Positions 1 through 5,585 of a stretch of DNA of 7,588 bases are shown here, piece after piece. This stretch comes from an uncultured Frankineae bacterium (lineage in GTDB: Bacteria > Actinomycetota > Actinomycetes > Mycobacteriales > SCTD01). The DNA is taken from positions 1-7,588 of the forward strand of contig CADCUE010000245.1 in the NCBI GenBank assembly GCA_902805805.1. The letters are read 5' to 3'. The notes under the pieces were generated by a model that saw only the letters and a list, made by a program, of their open reading frames with translations, was not told the origin of the DNA and made no database searches. The number at the start of each line of letters is the position of its first letter. The stretch's first letter is position 1. A program made the translations under genes and the position numbers.

Positions 1-274
1 CGGCCAGGGCGTCCGCCACCGGCTCGCCGGTGAGGACGGCGCTGACCGACGCCCCGCGCCGGGCGAGGCGGGCGCCGGCGTGCAGGGCGTCCGCGCCGTC
101 GTCGCCGCGCCCGACGAGCAGGAGCACCCGGCTGCCGTAGACACGGCCCAGCCGCTCGGCGCAGGCGACCGCGAGGGCGGTCGCCGCGCGCTGCAGCAGC
201 GTCCCCGGCGGCAGTCCGGCCCGCAGGCGGTCCTCGGCGGCGCGGACCTGCGCGACCGTGTGCGCCCGGATCAC
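1..274 (-). CDS. nnr: NAD(P)H-hydrate epimerase domain (Nnr), N-terminal part, cut by window edge
   Basis: The first 91 residues are visible and begin (M)IRAHTVAQVRAAE, the usual opening of the YjeF N-terminal domain of actinobacterial bifunctional Nnr. In the family this domain interconverts the R and S epimers of hydrated NAD(P)H, and a C-terminal ADP-dependent dehydratase domain, outside this window, restores NAD(P)H. The glycine-rich nucleotide loop is seen as GRGDDGADALHAGARLARRG at about residues 58-77. Its core reads DDGAD where homologues usually have NNGGD or DNGGD. The GTG start at 274 lies 10 bases after the acpS stop, with GAGGA (282-286) seven bases before it, partly inside the acpS stop region, so the two genes are probably co-transcribed and translationally coupled. 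The family assignment is firm; whether the full bifunctional protein is present cannot be seen. Confidence 0.88.
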   Translation of the reverse strand, partial: MIRAHTVAQVRAAEDRLRAGLPPGTLLQRAATALAVACAERLGRVYGSRVLLLVGRGDDGADALHAGARLARRGASVSAVLTGEPVADALA

Positions 275-284
275 AGCGCGGTCC

Positions 285-641
285 TCACGCCTCGGCCACC
301 ACGACCGCCGTGGCGATGCCGCCGTCGTGCGACAGCGAGAGGTGCCAGGTCGAGATGCCCTGCGCCTCGGCCTCCTCGGCCACGCCGCCGTGCAGCACGA
401 GCCGCGGCCGCCCGCCGGGCTCCCGCACGACCTCCGCGTCGACCCAGCGCAGGCCGCCCGGGGCGCCCAGGGCCTTGGCGACGGCCTCCTTGGCGGCGAA
501 GCGCGCGGCCAGCGACTCGGCACGGCCCTCGCCCTGCTCCTGCGGGGTGAACAGGCGCGCGGCGAGCGACGGCGTGCGGGCGAGCGCGCGCGAGAGCCGG
601 TCGACCTCCACGACGTCGACCCCGACGCCCACGATGCCCAT
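285..641 (-). CDS. acpS: Holo-[acyl-carrier-protein] synthase
   Basis: AcpS transfers 4'-phosphopantetheine from coenzyme A to the conserved serine of acyl carrier protein, giving the active carrier for fatty-acid synthesis in the cytoplasm. The 118-residue length is normal for the family. The N-terminal motif [11 protein letters not shown] carries the metal-binding Asp9. The second motif [13 protein letters not shown] (residues 47-59) carries Glu52. The C-terminal block [15 protein letters not shown] (101-115) carries the conserved Ser-His pair. The ATG at 641 is the only sensible start because the first motif begins within five residues of it; no clear Shine-Dalgarno is visible. It lies 39 bases after the DUF5317 stop and 10 bases before nnr on the same strand. 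No TANNNT box is obvious in the short upstream gap, so it may be read through from the upstream gene or from an unrecognised promoter. Confidence 0.96.
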   Translation of the reverse strand: MGIVGVGVDVVEVDRLSRALARTPSLAARLFTPQEQGEGRAESLAARFAAKEAVAKALGAPGGLRWVDAEVVREPGGRPRLVLHGGVAEEAEAQGISTWHLSLSHDGGIATAVVVAEA

Positions 642-680
642 GGCGGCCAGTGTGCCCCGCCCGGGCGCCCGGTCGACGGA

Positions 681-1247
681 CTAGCCCGCCTGCGCGCCCC
701 GCAGCCACGGACGGGGGTCGCGCGCCAGCACCGTCCCGCAGGCGGCGTGGACGACCCACACGGCGCCCGCGAGCAGCAGCAGGTCGCCGGGGCTGTAGAC
801 GTTGCGCAGCGGCAGCCACGCGGGTGAGGCGAAGACGTCGCCGAGGAAGGCCAGGCGCGGGTCCTCGAGGACGCCGGAGTTGACGAAGTGGTCGACCTCG
901 ACCGGCAGGCCGGCGCGTCGCACGGCGTCCTCCGAGGCCGGCATCTGCCCGCCGTTGACGGCGATGGCCAGGGCGTTCAGGCCGCCGCCCGCCGCGAGCA
1001 GCGGCACCCCGGCGATCGAGCGGTTCTTCCAGACGAACGTGGCGGCGAGGACGTACGACGCGGCGTGCACCGCGACGAGCACGGCGTGCGGCCAGGTCGG
1101 GAAGATGCTGATGGCGAGCACCTGCAGGCCGAGCGCGCCGGCGACGAGCCGTCCGCCCCGCAGGTCGATGCGGGCCAGTCCCGACAGCCGTCCGCCGAGC
1201 AGCGGCACGAGCAGCATCGCGAGGACGGTCGCGACGAGGATCAGCAC
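681..1247 (-). CDS. DUF5317 family integral membrane protein
   Basis: The product is 188 residues and almost entirely hydrophobic, with five probable membrane segments at about residues 1-18, 33-50, 54-72, 79-97 and 153-171. The motif NGGQMP (98-103) after segment 4 and VYSPGDLLLL (150-159) opening segment 5 are the marks I associate with DUF5317, a family of unknown function common in Actinomycetota and Firmicutes. A soluble stretch of about 50 residues (103-150) lies between segments 4 and 5. The GTG at 1247 is chosen because GGAG lies seven bases upstream and the first membrane segment begins at once. This start overlaps the last seven bases of the GGDEF-EAL gene, so translation is probably coupled. 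The tight pairing suggests a role linked to the cyclic-di-GMP enzyme, but no biochemical function can be inferred. The open frame runs further upstream, but that part lies inside the GGDEF-EAL gene and is shadow sequence. Confidence 0.88.
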   Translation of the reverse strand: MLILVATVLAMLLVPLLGGRLSGLARIDLRGGRLVAGALGLQVLAISIFPTWPHAVLVAVHAASYVLAATFVWKNRSIAGVPLLAAGGGLNALAIAVNGGQMPASEDAVRRAGLPVEVDHFVNSGVLEDPRLAFLGDVFASPAWLPLRNVYSPGDLLLLAGAVWVVHAACGTVLARDPRPWLRGAQAG

Positions 1248-3274
1248 GGGCCTGCTCCACTTCCGAGGGGTGCGAGCCGGCCGGTCGGCCGGCCGTGAAG
1301 CCACGGCAGGACCTTGTCGAGGTCGAGCGGCCGGCTCAGGTGGTAGCCCTGCGCGACGTCGCAGCCCCAGCCGCGCAGCAGCTCGAGGGTCTGCTCGTCC
1401 TCGACGCCCTCGGCGACCAGGCTCAGGCCGAGGTTGCGGCCCATCTCGATCGTCGAGCGGACGATCGTGGCGTGGCCCTCGTCGGTGGTGACGTGCTTGA
1501 CGAACGAGCGGTCGATCTTGAGCTCGTGGACGTCGAGGCGGCGCAGGTAGGCCAGCGAGGAGTAGCCGGTGCCGAAGTCGTCGACGGCCAGCGCGACGCC
1601 GAGCTCGCGCAGCAGCCGCAGCACGTCGGTGGCCCGCACGGGGTCGGACATGATCAGCGTCTCGGTGACCTCGAGGACGAGCGCGCTCGGCGGCAGCCCG
1701 TGCTTGCGCAGGGCGTCGCCGACCTGGCGGGGCAGGCCGAGGTCGGTGAGGTGCCGCACCGACAGGTTGACGGCCACCGTCAGGTCGTGGCCCGCGGCCC
1801 GCCACCCCGCCACCGCGCTCAGCGCGAGGTCGAGGACGGTCAGCGTGAGGGGGGTGATCAGGCCGGTGTTCTCGACGACCGGCAGGAACTCGTCGGGCAT
1901 GACGACGCCCCGCACCGGGTGGCGCCAGCGCACCAGCGACTCGAAGCCCAGCACGCGGCCGGTCCGCACGTCGATCTGCGGCTGGTGCTGCAGGAACAGC
2001 TCACCGCGCTCCATGCCCTCGCGCAGCTCCGCGGCGAGGGTCAGGCGTGCGGGGGTGTGCACGTCGTCGGCGGCCTCGTAGAGCTTGAAGCGGCCGCGCT
2101 CGACCTTCGCGCCGTACAGGGCGATGTCGGCGCGCTGCAGGAGCAGGTCGACGTGGTCGCCGTGCGCCGGGTGCAGCGCGACGCCCAGGCTCGCGCCGAT
2201 CTCCAGCCGCACGTCCTCGACCATGAACGGCTCGACGAGGCCCTGCAGCAGCCGCGCGGCCAGCTCGCCGCCCTCCACCTCGGCGGAGGTGAGGTCGGTG
2301 ACCAGCACGACGAACTCGTCGCCGCCGAGCCGCGCGACGGTGTCGCCCGGGCGGACGCTCGTGCGCAGCCGCTGGGCGACCACCCGCAGCAGGTCGTCCC
2401 CGACGTGGTGGCCGAGCGTGTCGTTGATCTCCTTGAAGTGGTCGAGGTCGAGCAGGATGACGGCGAACGGCCGTCCGGTGCGCCGCGACTCCTCGCACGC
2501 CCGCTGCACCCGCAGGCGGAACAGCGCGCGGTTCGGCAGCCCGGTCAGGCCGTCGTGGTGGGCCTCGTGCTCCCGGTCGGCGGCGAGCTGGGCGCTGCGG
2601 TGGATCGCCTCCATCGGCAGGAGCAGCATCGGGACGAGCCACAGCGACAGCTGCGCCGAGGCGCTGACGACCGGCGAGAAGCTGAGCAGGACGCCGGTGG
2701 TGGCGAACTGGAAGCGCAGGTCGCTGCGCAGGTGGGCCAGGAACGGCTCGCCCTGCGCGAGGGCCACCACCACGCCGGCGAGCACGTTGTTGACGCAGAA
2801 GTACGCGACGCCGGCGAGCAGGGCGGCCGGCAGGTGCTGGGGCAGCTCGAGCGGCCCGCCGTGCAGCAGCGGCTGACCCGTCAGGGCGGCGTACGTCGCG
2901 CGCGCCGCGAGGATCGTCAGGGCGTGCTGGGCGACGTTGAAGACCAGCTTCATCCCGTCCTTGCGGGCGCGAGCGTCCTGCAGGGCCACGGCGGCGACCT
3001 GCGCCGACATCGACAGCCACAGCGGCCCGACGACGACGAGGGCCAGCGCGAAGCTGGTGCTCACGGTGATCTCGTCGCGCATGTCGCCGCGGACGATCGT
3101 GATCGGCCGCAGCTCCGCGGCGAGCACCAGCAGCGACAGGACGATGCACACGGCGGCGCTGCGGGGCGAGAGCACCGTGCCGGCGCTCGCGCCGAGCGTC
3201 ACGGCGAGCGCCGTCCAGCCGGAGACGACGACGGCCAGCACGAAGCGCCGGGCCGAGGCCGGCAGCGTCTCCAT
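1241..3274 (-). CDS. Membrane-bound GGDEF-EAL cyclic-di-GMP enzyme
   Basis: This 677-residue protein should make and/or degrade the second messenger cyclic di-GMP. Residues 1-220 hold about six hydrophobic segments (near 10-30, 39-55, 71-93, 111-131, 148-174, 191-220) of no sensor type I can name. The GGDEF domain starts at DGLTGLPNR (241-249) and has LLDLDHFKEINDTLGH (274-289), an intact GGDEF at 317-321, and an RPGD inhibitory I-site at 308-311, exactly five residues before it. The EAL domain follows from about 412. Its signature is ESL (445-447) rather than EAL, but the other metal and catalytic blocks are present: EVTET (535-539), DDFGTGYSSL (565-574), LKIDRSF (585-591), AEGVED (621-626) and QGY (642-644). 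Both activities look possible; the net direction cannot be read from sequence. ATG at 3274 has GGAG six bases upstream. A FliA-like promoter lies about 40 bases ahead, and a DUF5317 gene is coupled to its 3' end. Confidence 0.96.
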   Translation of the reverse strand: METLPASARRFVLAVVVSGWTALAVTLGASAGTVLSPRSAAVCIVLSLLVLAAELRPITIVRGDMRDEITVSTSFALALVVVGPLWLSMSAQVAAVALQDARARKDGMKLVFNVAQHALTILAARATYAALTGQPLLHGGPLELPQHLPAALLAGVAYFCVNNVLAGVVVALAQGEPFLAHLRSDLRFQFATTGVLLSFSPVVSASAQLSLWLVPMLLLPMEAIHRSAQLAADREHEAHHDGLTGLPNRALFRLRVQRACEESRRTGRPFAVILLDLDHFKEINDTLGHHVGDDLLRVVAQRLRTSVRPGDTVARLGGDEFVVLVTDLTSAEVEGGELAARLLQGLVEPFMVEDVRLEIGASLGVALHPAHGDHVDLLLQRADIALYGAKVERGRFKLYEAADDVHTPARLTLAAELREGMERGELFLQHQPQIDVRTGRVLGFESLVRWRHPVRGVVMPDEFLPVVENTGLITPLTLTVLDLALSAVAGWRAAGHDLTVAVNLSVRHLTDLGLPRQVGDALRKHGLPPSALVLEVTETLIMSDPVRATDVLRLLRELGVALAVDDFGTGYSSLAYLRRLDVHELKIDRSFVKHVTTDEGHATIVRSTIEMGRNLGLSLVAEGVEDEQTLELLRGWGCDVAQGYHLSRPLDLDKVLPWLHGRPTGRLAPLGSGAGPC

Positions 3275-3315
3275 GGCAGTCTCCGTCGACGGTCGGGTGG
3301 TGCACTCCCCCTCCT

Positions 3316-3341
3316 GTCGGCCAGGAGCGCACGGAGTTGAG
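3316..3341 (-). promoter_or_regulatory. Candidate flagellar-sigma (FliA-type) promoter for the GGDEF-EAL gene
   Basis: On the minus strand CTCA (3341-3338) is followed after 16 bases by GCCGAC (3321-3316). From memory, the FliA promoter consensus reported for Actinoplanes missouriensis flagellar genes is CTCA-N15-17-GCCGAA, so this matches in spacing and at all but the last base. Start of transcription would fall near 3308, giving a leader of about 33 bases before the ATG at 3274. No TANNNT housekeeping -10 box exists between the gene start and the upstream gene. The element begins four bases after the hairpin terminator of the upstream small ORF. The assignment is by pattern match only. Confidence 0.5.
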
Positions 3342-3345
3342 ACGA

Positions 3346-3386
3346 CGACGGCCGGCGCCCCCGAGGAGCAGGGGCACCGGCCGTCG
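3346..3386 (-). terminator. Hairpin terminator after the small ORF
   Basis: Arms 3346-3361 and 3371-3386 form a 16-bp GC-rich stem with a nine-base loop, beginning 21 bases after the small ORF's stop. One position (3356/3376) is C-A on the plus strand but a G-U wobble in the minus-strand RNA, so the stem is better in the minus-strand transcript. This fits termination of the small ORF's message. There is no run of U behind it, only a mixed UCGUCUC stretch, as is common in actinobacteria. Confidence 0.72.
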
Positions 3387-3407
3387 AGCGAGCCGCGGGT
3401 CAGGCCG

Positions 3408-3500
3408 TCAGGCCCACTTGCGACCGGCCTCGAGGATCGCGACGAGCGCGGCGATGGCGCCGGCCGAGGACATGAGCTTGACGTTGACGGACTTCCACAT
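3408..3500 (-). CDS. Small protein of 30 residues, probable single membrane or amphipathic helix
   Basis: A 30-codon ORF starts at ATG 3500 and stops with TGA at 3408. I do not recognise a family. The peptide opens MWKSVNVKLM, has a hydrophobic, alanine-rich core at about residues 9-23, and ends with a charged, aromatic tail EAGRKWA. That layout, with Lys3 and Lys8 in front and Arg27, Lys28 and Trp29 behind, suggests a helix lying in or on the membrane. Support for translation is unusually good for so short an ORF: GAAGGAG (3507-3513) sits six bases before the ATG, the strongest Shine-Dalgarno in the window. A hairpin terminator begins 21 bases after the stop, and a FliA-like promoter lies about 60 bases upstream, so it looks like a complete monocistronic unit between glmS and the GGDEF-EAL gene. 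Its function is unknown; a leader peptide or a regulatory RNA with an incidental ORF are alternatives. Confidence 0.72.
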   Translation of the reverse strand: MWKSVNVKLMSSAGAIAALVAILEAGRKWA

Positions 3501-3506
3501 GGGAGG

Positions 3507-3513
3507 CTCCTTC
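3507..3513 (-). promoter_or_regulatory. Strong ribosome binding site of the 30-residue ORF
   Basis: GAAGGAG on the minus strand, complementary to the 16S rRNA 3' end, six bases before ATG 3500. It fixes the start of the small ORF and stands out because most neighbouring genes have weak sites or none. Confidence 0.75.
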
Positions 3514-3551
3514 GTGGGGGACGGAAGGCTGAGAGGCACCCGGCCTTGCTG

Positions 3552-3585
3552 AGGGACTCCCTCGGCAGTCCCTGTCTCGTCCCTG
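3552..3585. repeat. Inverted and direct copies of GTCCCT over the small-ORF promoter
   Basis: AGGGACT (3552-3558) and AGTCCCT (3567-3573) form a perfect seven-base inverted repeat with an eight-base spacer. GTCCCTG occurs twice in direct orientation (3568-3574 and 3579-3585), eleven bases apart, about one helical turn. All copies lie within or against the candidate FliA-like promoter. They could be an operator, or on the minus-strand RNA the inverted pair could be a weak hairpin ending the glmS message. The sequence does not decide between these. Confidence 0.4.
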
Positions 3586-3587
3586 AG
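3561..3587 (-). promoter_or_regulatory. Candidate flagellar-sigma (FliA-type) promoter for the 30-residue ORF
   Basis: On the minus strand CTCA (3587-3584) is followed after 17 bases by GCCGAG (3566-3561), matching the Actinoplanes-type FliA consensus CTCA-N15-17-GCCGAA (recalled) except at the final base. Transcription would start near 3554, leaving a leader of about 53 bases before ATG 3500. There is no TA dinucleotide between the glmS stop codon and the ORF, so a TANNNT box is impossible there. A second element of the same type precedes the next gene downstream. The assignment is by pattern match only. Confidence 0.5.
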
Positions 3588-3641
3588 CCTTGCGCGCAGA
3601 AGACCCGATCGGGCGAACAGCCGGCGCGCCCGTGCCGGTCC

Positions 3642-5498
3642 CTACTCGACCGTGACGGACTTCGCGAGGTTCCTCGGCTGGTCGACGTCGAGCCCGCGGG
3701 CCCGGGCCACCTCCGCGGAGAACACCTGCAGCGGGACGAGCGTCAGCAGCGGCGTGAGCAGCGACTTGGTGTCGGGCAGCCGGACCACGTGGGCGGCGTA
3801 GGGCGTCACGCTCTCGTCGCCGTCGGTGGCGAGCACGATGGTGCGGGCGCCGCGGGCGCGCACCTCCTGCACGTTGTTGATGAGCTTGGCCTGCAGGGCG
3901 TGGCGGGGCGCGATGACGATGACGGGGGTGCCGTCCTCGACCAGCGCGATCGGGCCGTGCTTGATCTCACCGGCCGGGAAGCCCTCCGCCGAGACGTAGG
4001 CGAGCTCCTTGAGCTTGAGCGCGCCCTCGAGGGCCATCGGGTAGCCGACGTGGCGTCCGAGGAAGAGCACCCGCGGCTCGTCCTTGAGCGCGCGCGCCAG
4101 CTCGCGCACCGGCTCCATGCGGCCGAGCAGCTGCTCGACGAGGTCCGGGACGGCCTGCAGGTCGCGCAGGTGGCCGCGGACCTCGTCGGCGTCGCGGGTG
4201 CCGCGCAGCTGCGCGAGGTAGAGCCCGACGAGGTACATCGCGGTGATCTGGGTCATCACCGCCTTGGTGGAGGCGACGGCGACCTCCGGGCCGCCGCGGG
4301 TGTACAGCGCGGCGTCGGACTCGCGGCTGATCGTCGACCCGACGGTGTTCGTGACGGCGAGGACCCACGCCTTCTGCGCCCGTGCGTGCCGCACGGCCTC
4401 GAGCGTGTCGGCCGTCTCGCCGGACTGCGAGACGGCGATGACGAGGGTGTTGCGACCGAGGACCGGGTCGCGGTAGCGGAACTCGCTCGCCATCTCGACC
4501 TGCACGGGCAGGCGGCACCAGCGCTCGATGGCGTACTTGCCGATGAGCCCGGAGTGGTAGGCCGAGCCGCAGGCGACGATGAAGACCTGCTCGATGCCGC
4601 GGACGTCCTCGTCGCTCATCGCCAGCTCGTCGAGGTGCAGGAGCCCCTCGGCGGTGAGGCGGCCGCCGAGGGTCTCGCGGACCGCCCCGGGCTGCTCCTC
4701 GATCTCCTTGAGCATGAAGAACTCGTAGCCGCCCTTCTCGGCGGCGTCGGTGTCCCAGTCGACGTGGTAGCTCTGGCCGTCGACGACCGCACCGTCGAGG
4801 TCGGTGACGACGACGCCGTCGCGGCGCACCTCGACGACCTGGTCCTGCTCCACGGCGCGCGCCTCGCGCGTGTGGGCGATGAAGGCGGTGACGTCGGAGC
4901 CGACGAAGTTCTCGCCCTCGCCGAGGCCGATCACCAGCGGCAGGTTGCGGCGCGCGGCGACGACGAGGTCGGGCTCGTCGCGGTGCGACACGACGAGCAC
5001 GAACGAGCCCTCGAGGTCCTTGCAGATCGAGCGCAGGCTGGCGGGCAGGTCGCCCTTCGTCGGGCCGTCGGCGTAGCGCTCCTCGAGCAGGTGGGCGACG
5101 ACCTCGGTGTCGGTGTCGGAGCGGCGGACGTGCCCGCGCTCCTCGAGCCCGCGGACGAGCTCCTCGTAGTTCTCGATGGTGCCGTTGTGGACGACGGCGA
5201 CGACGCCGGCGCAGTCCAGGTGGGGGTGGGCGTTGGCGTCGGTGGGCGGGCCGTGCGTCGCCCACCGGGTGTGGCCGATGCCGAGGGTGCCCCGCAGCTC
5301 CTGCTCCCCGAGGACCTTCTCGAGGTTGGCGAGCTTGCCGGCCTTGCGCTCGACCTGCAGGCGGCTGCCGTCCGGGCCGCCGGCGTCGAGGACCGCGACG
5401 CCGGCGCTGTCGTAGCCGCGGTACTCCAGCCTGCGCAGCCCGTCGACCACCACCTCGAGCGCCTGCTGCTGGCCGACGTAGCCCACGATGCCGCACAT
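3642..5498 (-). CDS. glmS: Glutamine--fructose-6-phosphate aminotransferase (isomerizing)
   Basis: GlmS makes glucosamine-6-phosphate from fructose-6-phosphate and glutamine, the entry step to UDP-GlcNAc and peptidoglycan, in the cytoplasm. The 618-residue length is normal. The start at 5498 is fixed by MCGIVGYVG: Cys2 must become the N-terminal nucleophile of the glutaminase domain after Met removal. That domain also shows HTRWATHG (76-83), HNGTIENY (104-111) and SDTDTEV (127-133). The first SIS domain (about 296-435) has ACGSAYHSG (309-317) and SQSGETADT (357-365). The second (about 468-608) has LEGALKLKELAY (490-501) and AEGFPAGEIKHGPIAL (504-519). The C-terminus DQPRNLAKSVTVE carries the conserved catalytic Lys613. 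No glmS ribozyme is expected or seen in the short upstream region. A -10-like TAGCCT lies seven bases before the ATG. Known actinobacterial neighbours acpS and nnr lie 3 kb downstream on the same strand, beyond an inserted gene group. Confidence 0.98.
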   Translation of the reverse strand: MCGIVGYVGQQQALEVVVDGLRRLEYRGYDSAGVAVLDAGGPDGSRLQVERKAGKLANLEKVLGEQELRGTLGIGHTRWATHGPPTDANAHPHLDCAGVVAVVHNGTIENYEELVRGLEERGHVRRSDTDTEVVAHLLEERYADGPTKGDLPASLRSICKDLEGSFVLVVSHRDEPDLVVAARRNLPLVIGLGEGENFVGSDVTAFIAHTREARAVEQDQVVEVRRDGVVVTDLDGAVVDGQSYHVDWDTDAAEKGGYEFFMLKEIEEQPGAVRETLGGRLTAEGLLHLDELAMSDEDVRGIEQVFIVACGSAYHSGLIGKYAIERWCRLPVQVEMASEFRYRDPVLGRNTLVIAVSQSGETADTLEAVRHARAQKAWVLAVTNTVGSTISRESDAALYTRGGPEVAVASTKAVMTQITAMYLVGLYLAQLRGTRDADEVRGHLRDLQAVPDLVEQLLGRMEPVRELARALKDEPRVLFLGRHVGYPMALEGALKLKELAYVSAEGFPAGEIKHGPIALVEDGTPVIVIAPRHALQAKLINNVQEVRARGARTIVLATDGDESVTPYAAHVVRLPDTKSLLTPLLTLVPLQVFSAEVARARGLDVDQPRNLAKSVTVE

Positions 5499-5505
5499 GG
5501 CCCTC

Positions 5506-5511
5506 AGGCTA
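5506..5511 (-). promoter_or_regulatory. TAGCCT -10 element of glmS, likely leaderless
   Basis: The minus strand reads TAGCCT then seven bases then ATG 5498. A TANNNT hexamer 6-7 bases before the start codon is the usual sign of a leaderless transcript in actinobacteria. GAGGG is present just before the ATG, but only two bases away, too close for a good Shine-Dalgarno. No convincing -35 box was seen. Confidence 0.5.
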
Positions 5512-5579
5512 GTGCGCGGGAGGCGACCGGAGCGGGACCCGAGCGGGTCGTCCGGACCGCGGCCGGCACCCGCCGGGCC

Positions 5580-5585
5580 TAGCCT
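5580..5585 (+). promoter_or_regulatory. TAGCCT -10 element of the SGNH hydrolase gene, likely leaderless
   Basis: TAGCCT is followed by six bases and then the GTG start at 5592, so transcription would begin at or next to the start codon. There is no Shine-Dalgarno in the gap. The same hexamer with the same geometry serves glmS on the other strand, 68 bp away, making a divergent pair. No good -35 is visible. Confidence 0.52.

Noticed and set aside
661..672. A perfect 12-base palindrome CCGGGCGCCCGG between the DUF5317 gene and acpS
   Set aside because: As RNA it gives only a four-base stem with a four-base loop. Such GC palindromes are frequent by chance at this composition, so it is not called a terminator or operator.
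681..1805. An upstream-extended DUF5317 reading (374 codons)
   Set aside because: The extra 186 codons are Arg/Pro/Ala-rich shadow of the EAL domain. The GTG at 1247 has a good Shine-Dalgarno and starts the first membrane segment.
3311..3327. A CTCCTG/CAGGAG inverted repeat with a five-base loop before the GGDEF-EAL gene
   Set aside because: The six-base stem coincides with the candidate promoter rather than a transcript end, and is plausible by chance. It could be an operator, but nothing else supports that.
1295..3340. A 681-codon open frame on the plus strand covering the GGDEF-EAL gene
   Set aside because: The sequence is dominated by Gln, Arg, Asp and Val with no domain pattern, which is the expected antisense shadow of a high-GC gene.
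3606..3638. Short GC repeats after glmS (CCGGC/GCCGG at 3621-3638, and the CCCGATCGGG palindrome at 3606-3615)
   Set aside because: Stems of five bases or fewer with no U tract; too weak to call as the glmS terminator, although one of them may contribute.
2937..5582. An 881-codon open frame on the plus strand opposite glmS and the GGDEF-EAL start
   Set aside because: Its translation is low-complexity (rich in Leu, Val, Asp, Glu, Arg, Gly) and lacks recognisable motifs. It runs antisense to glmS and the GGDEF-EAL gene, both identified by complete motifs. Stop codons are simply rare in this frame of GC-rich genes.
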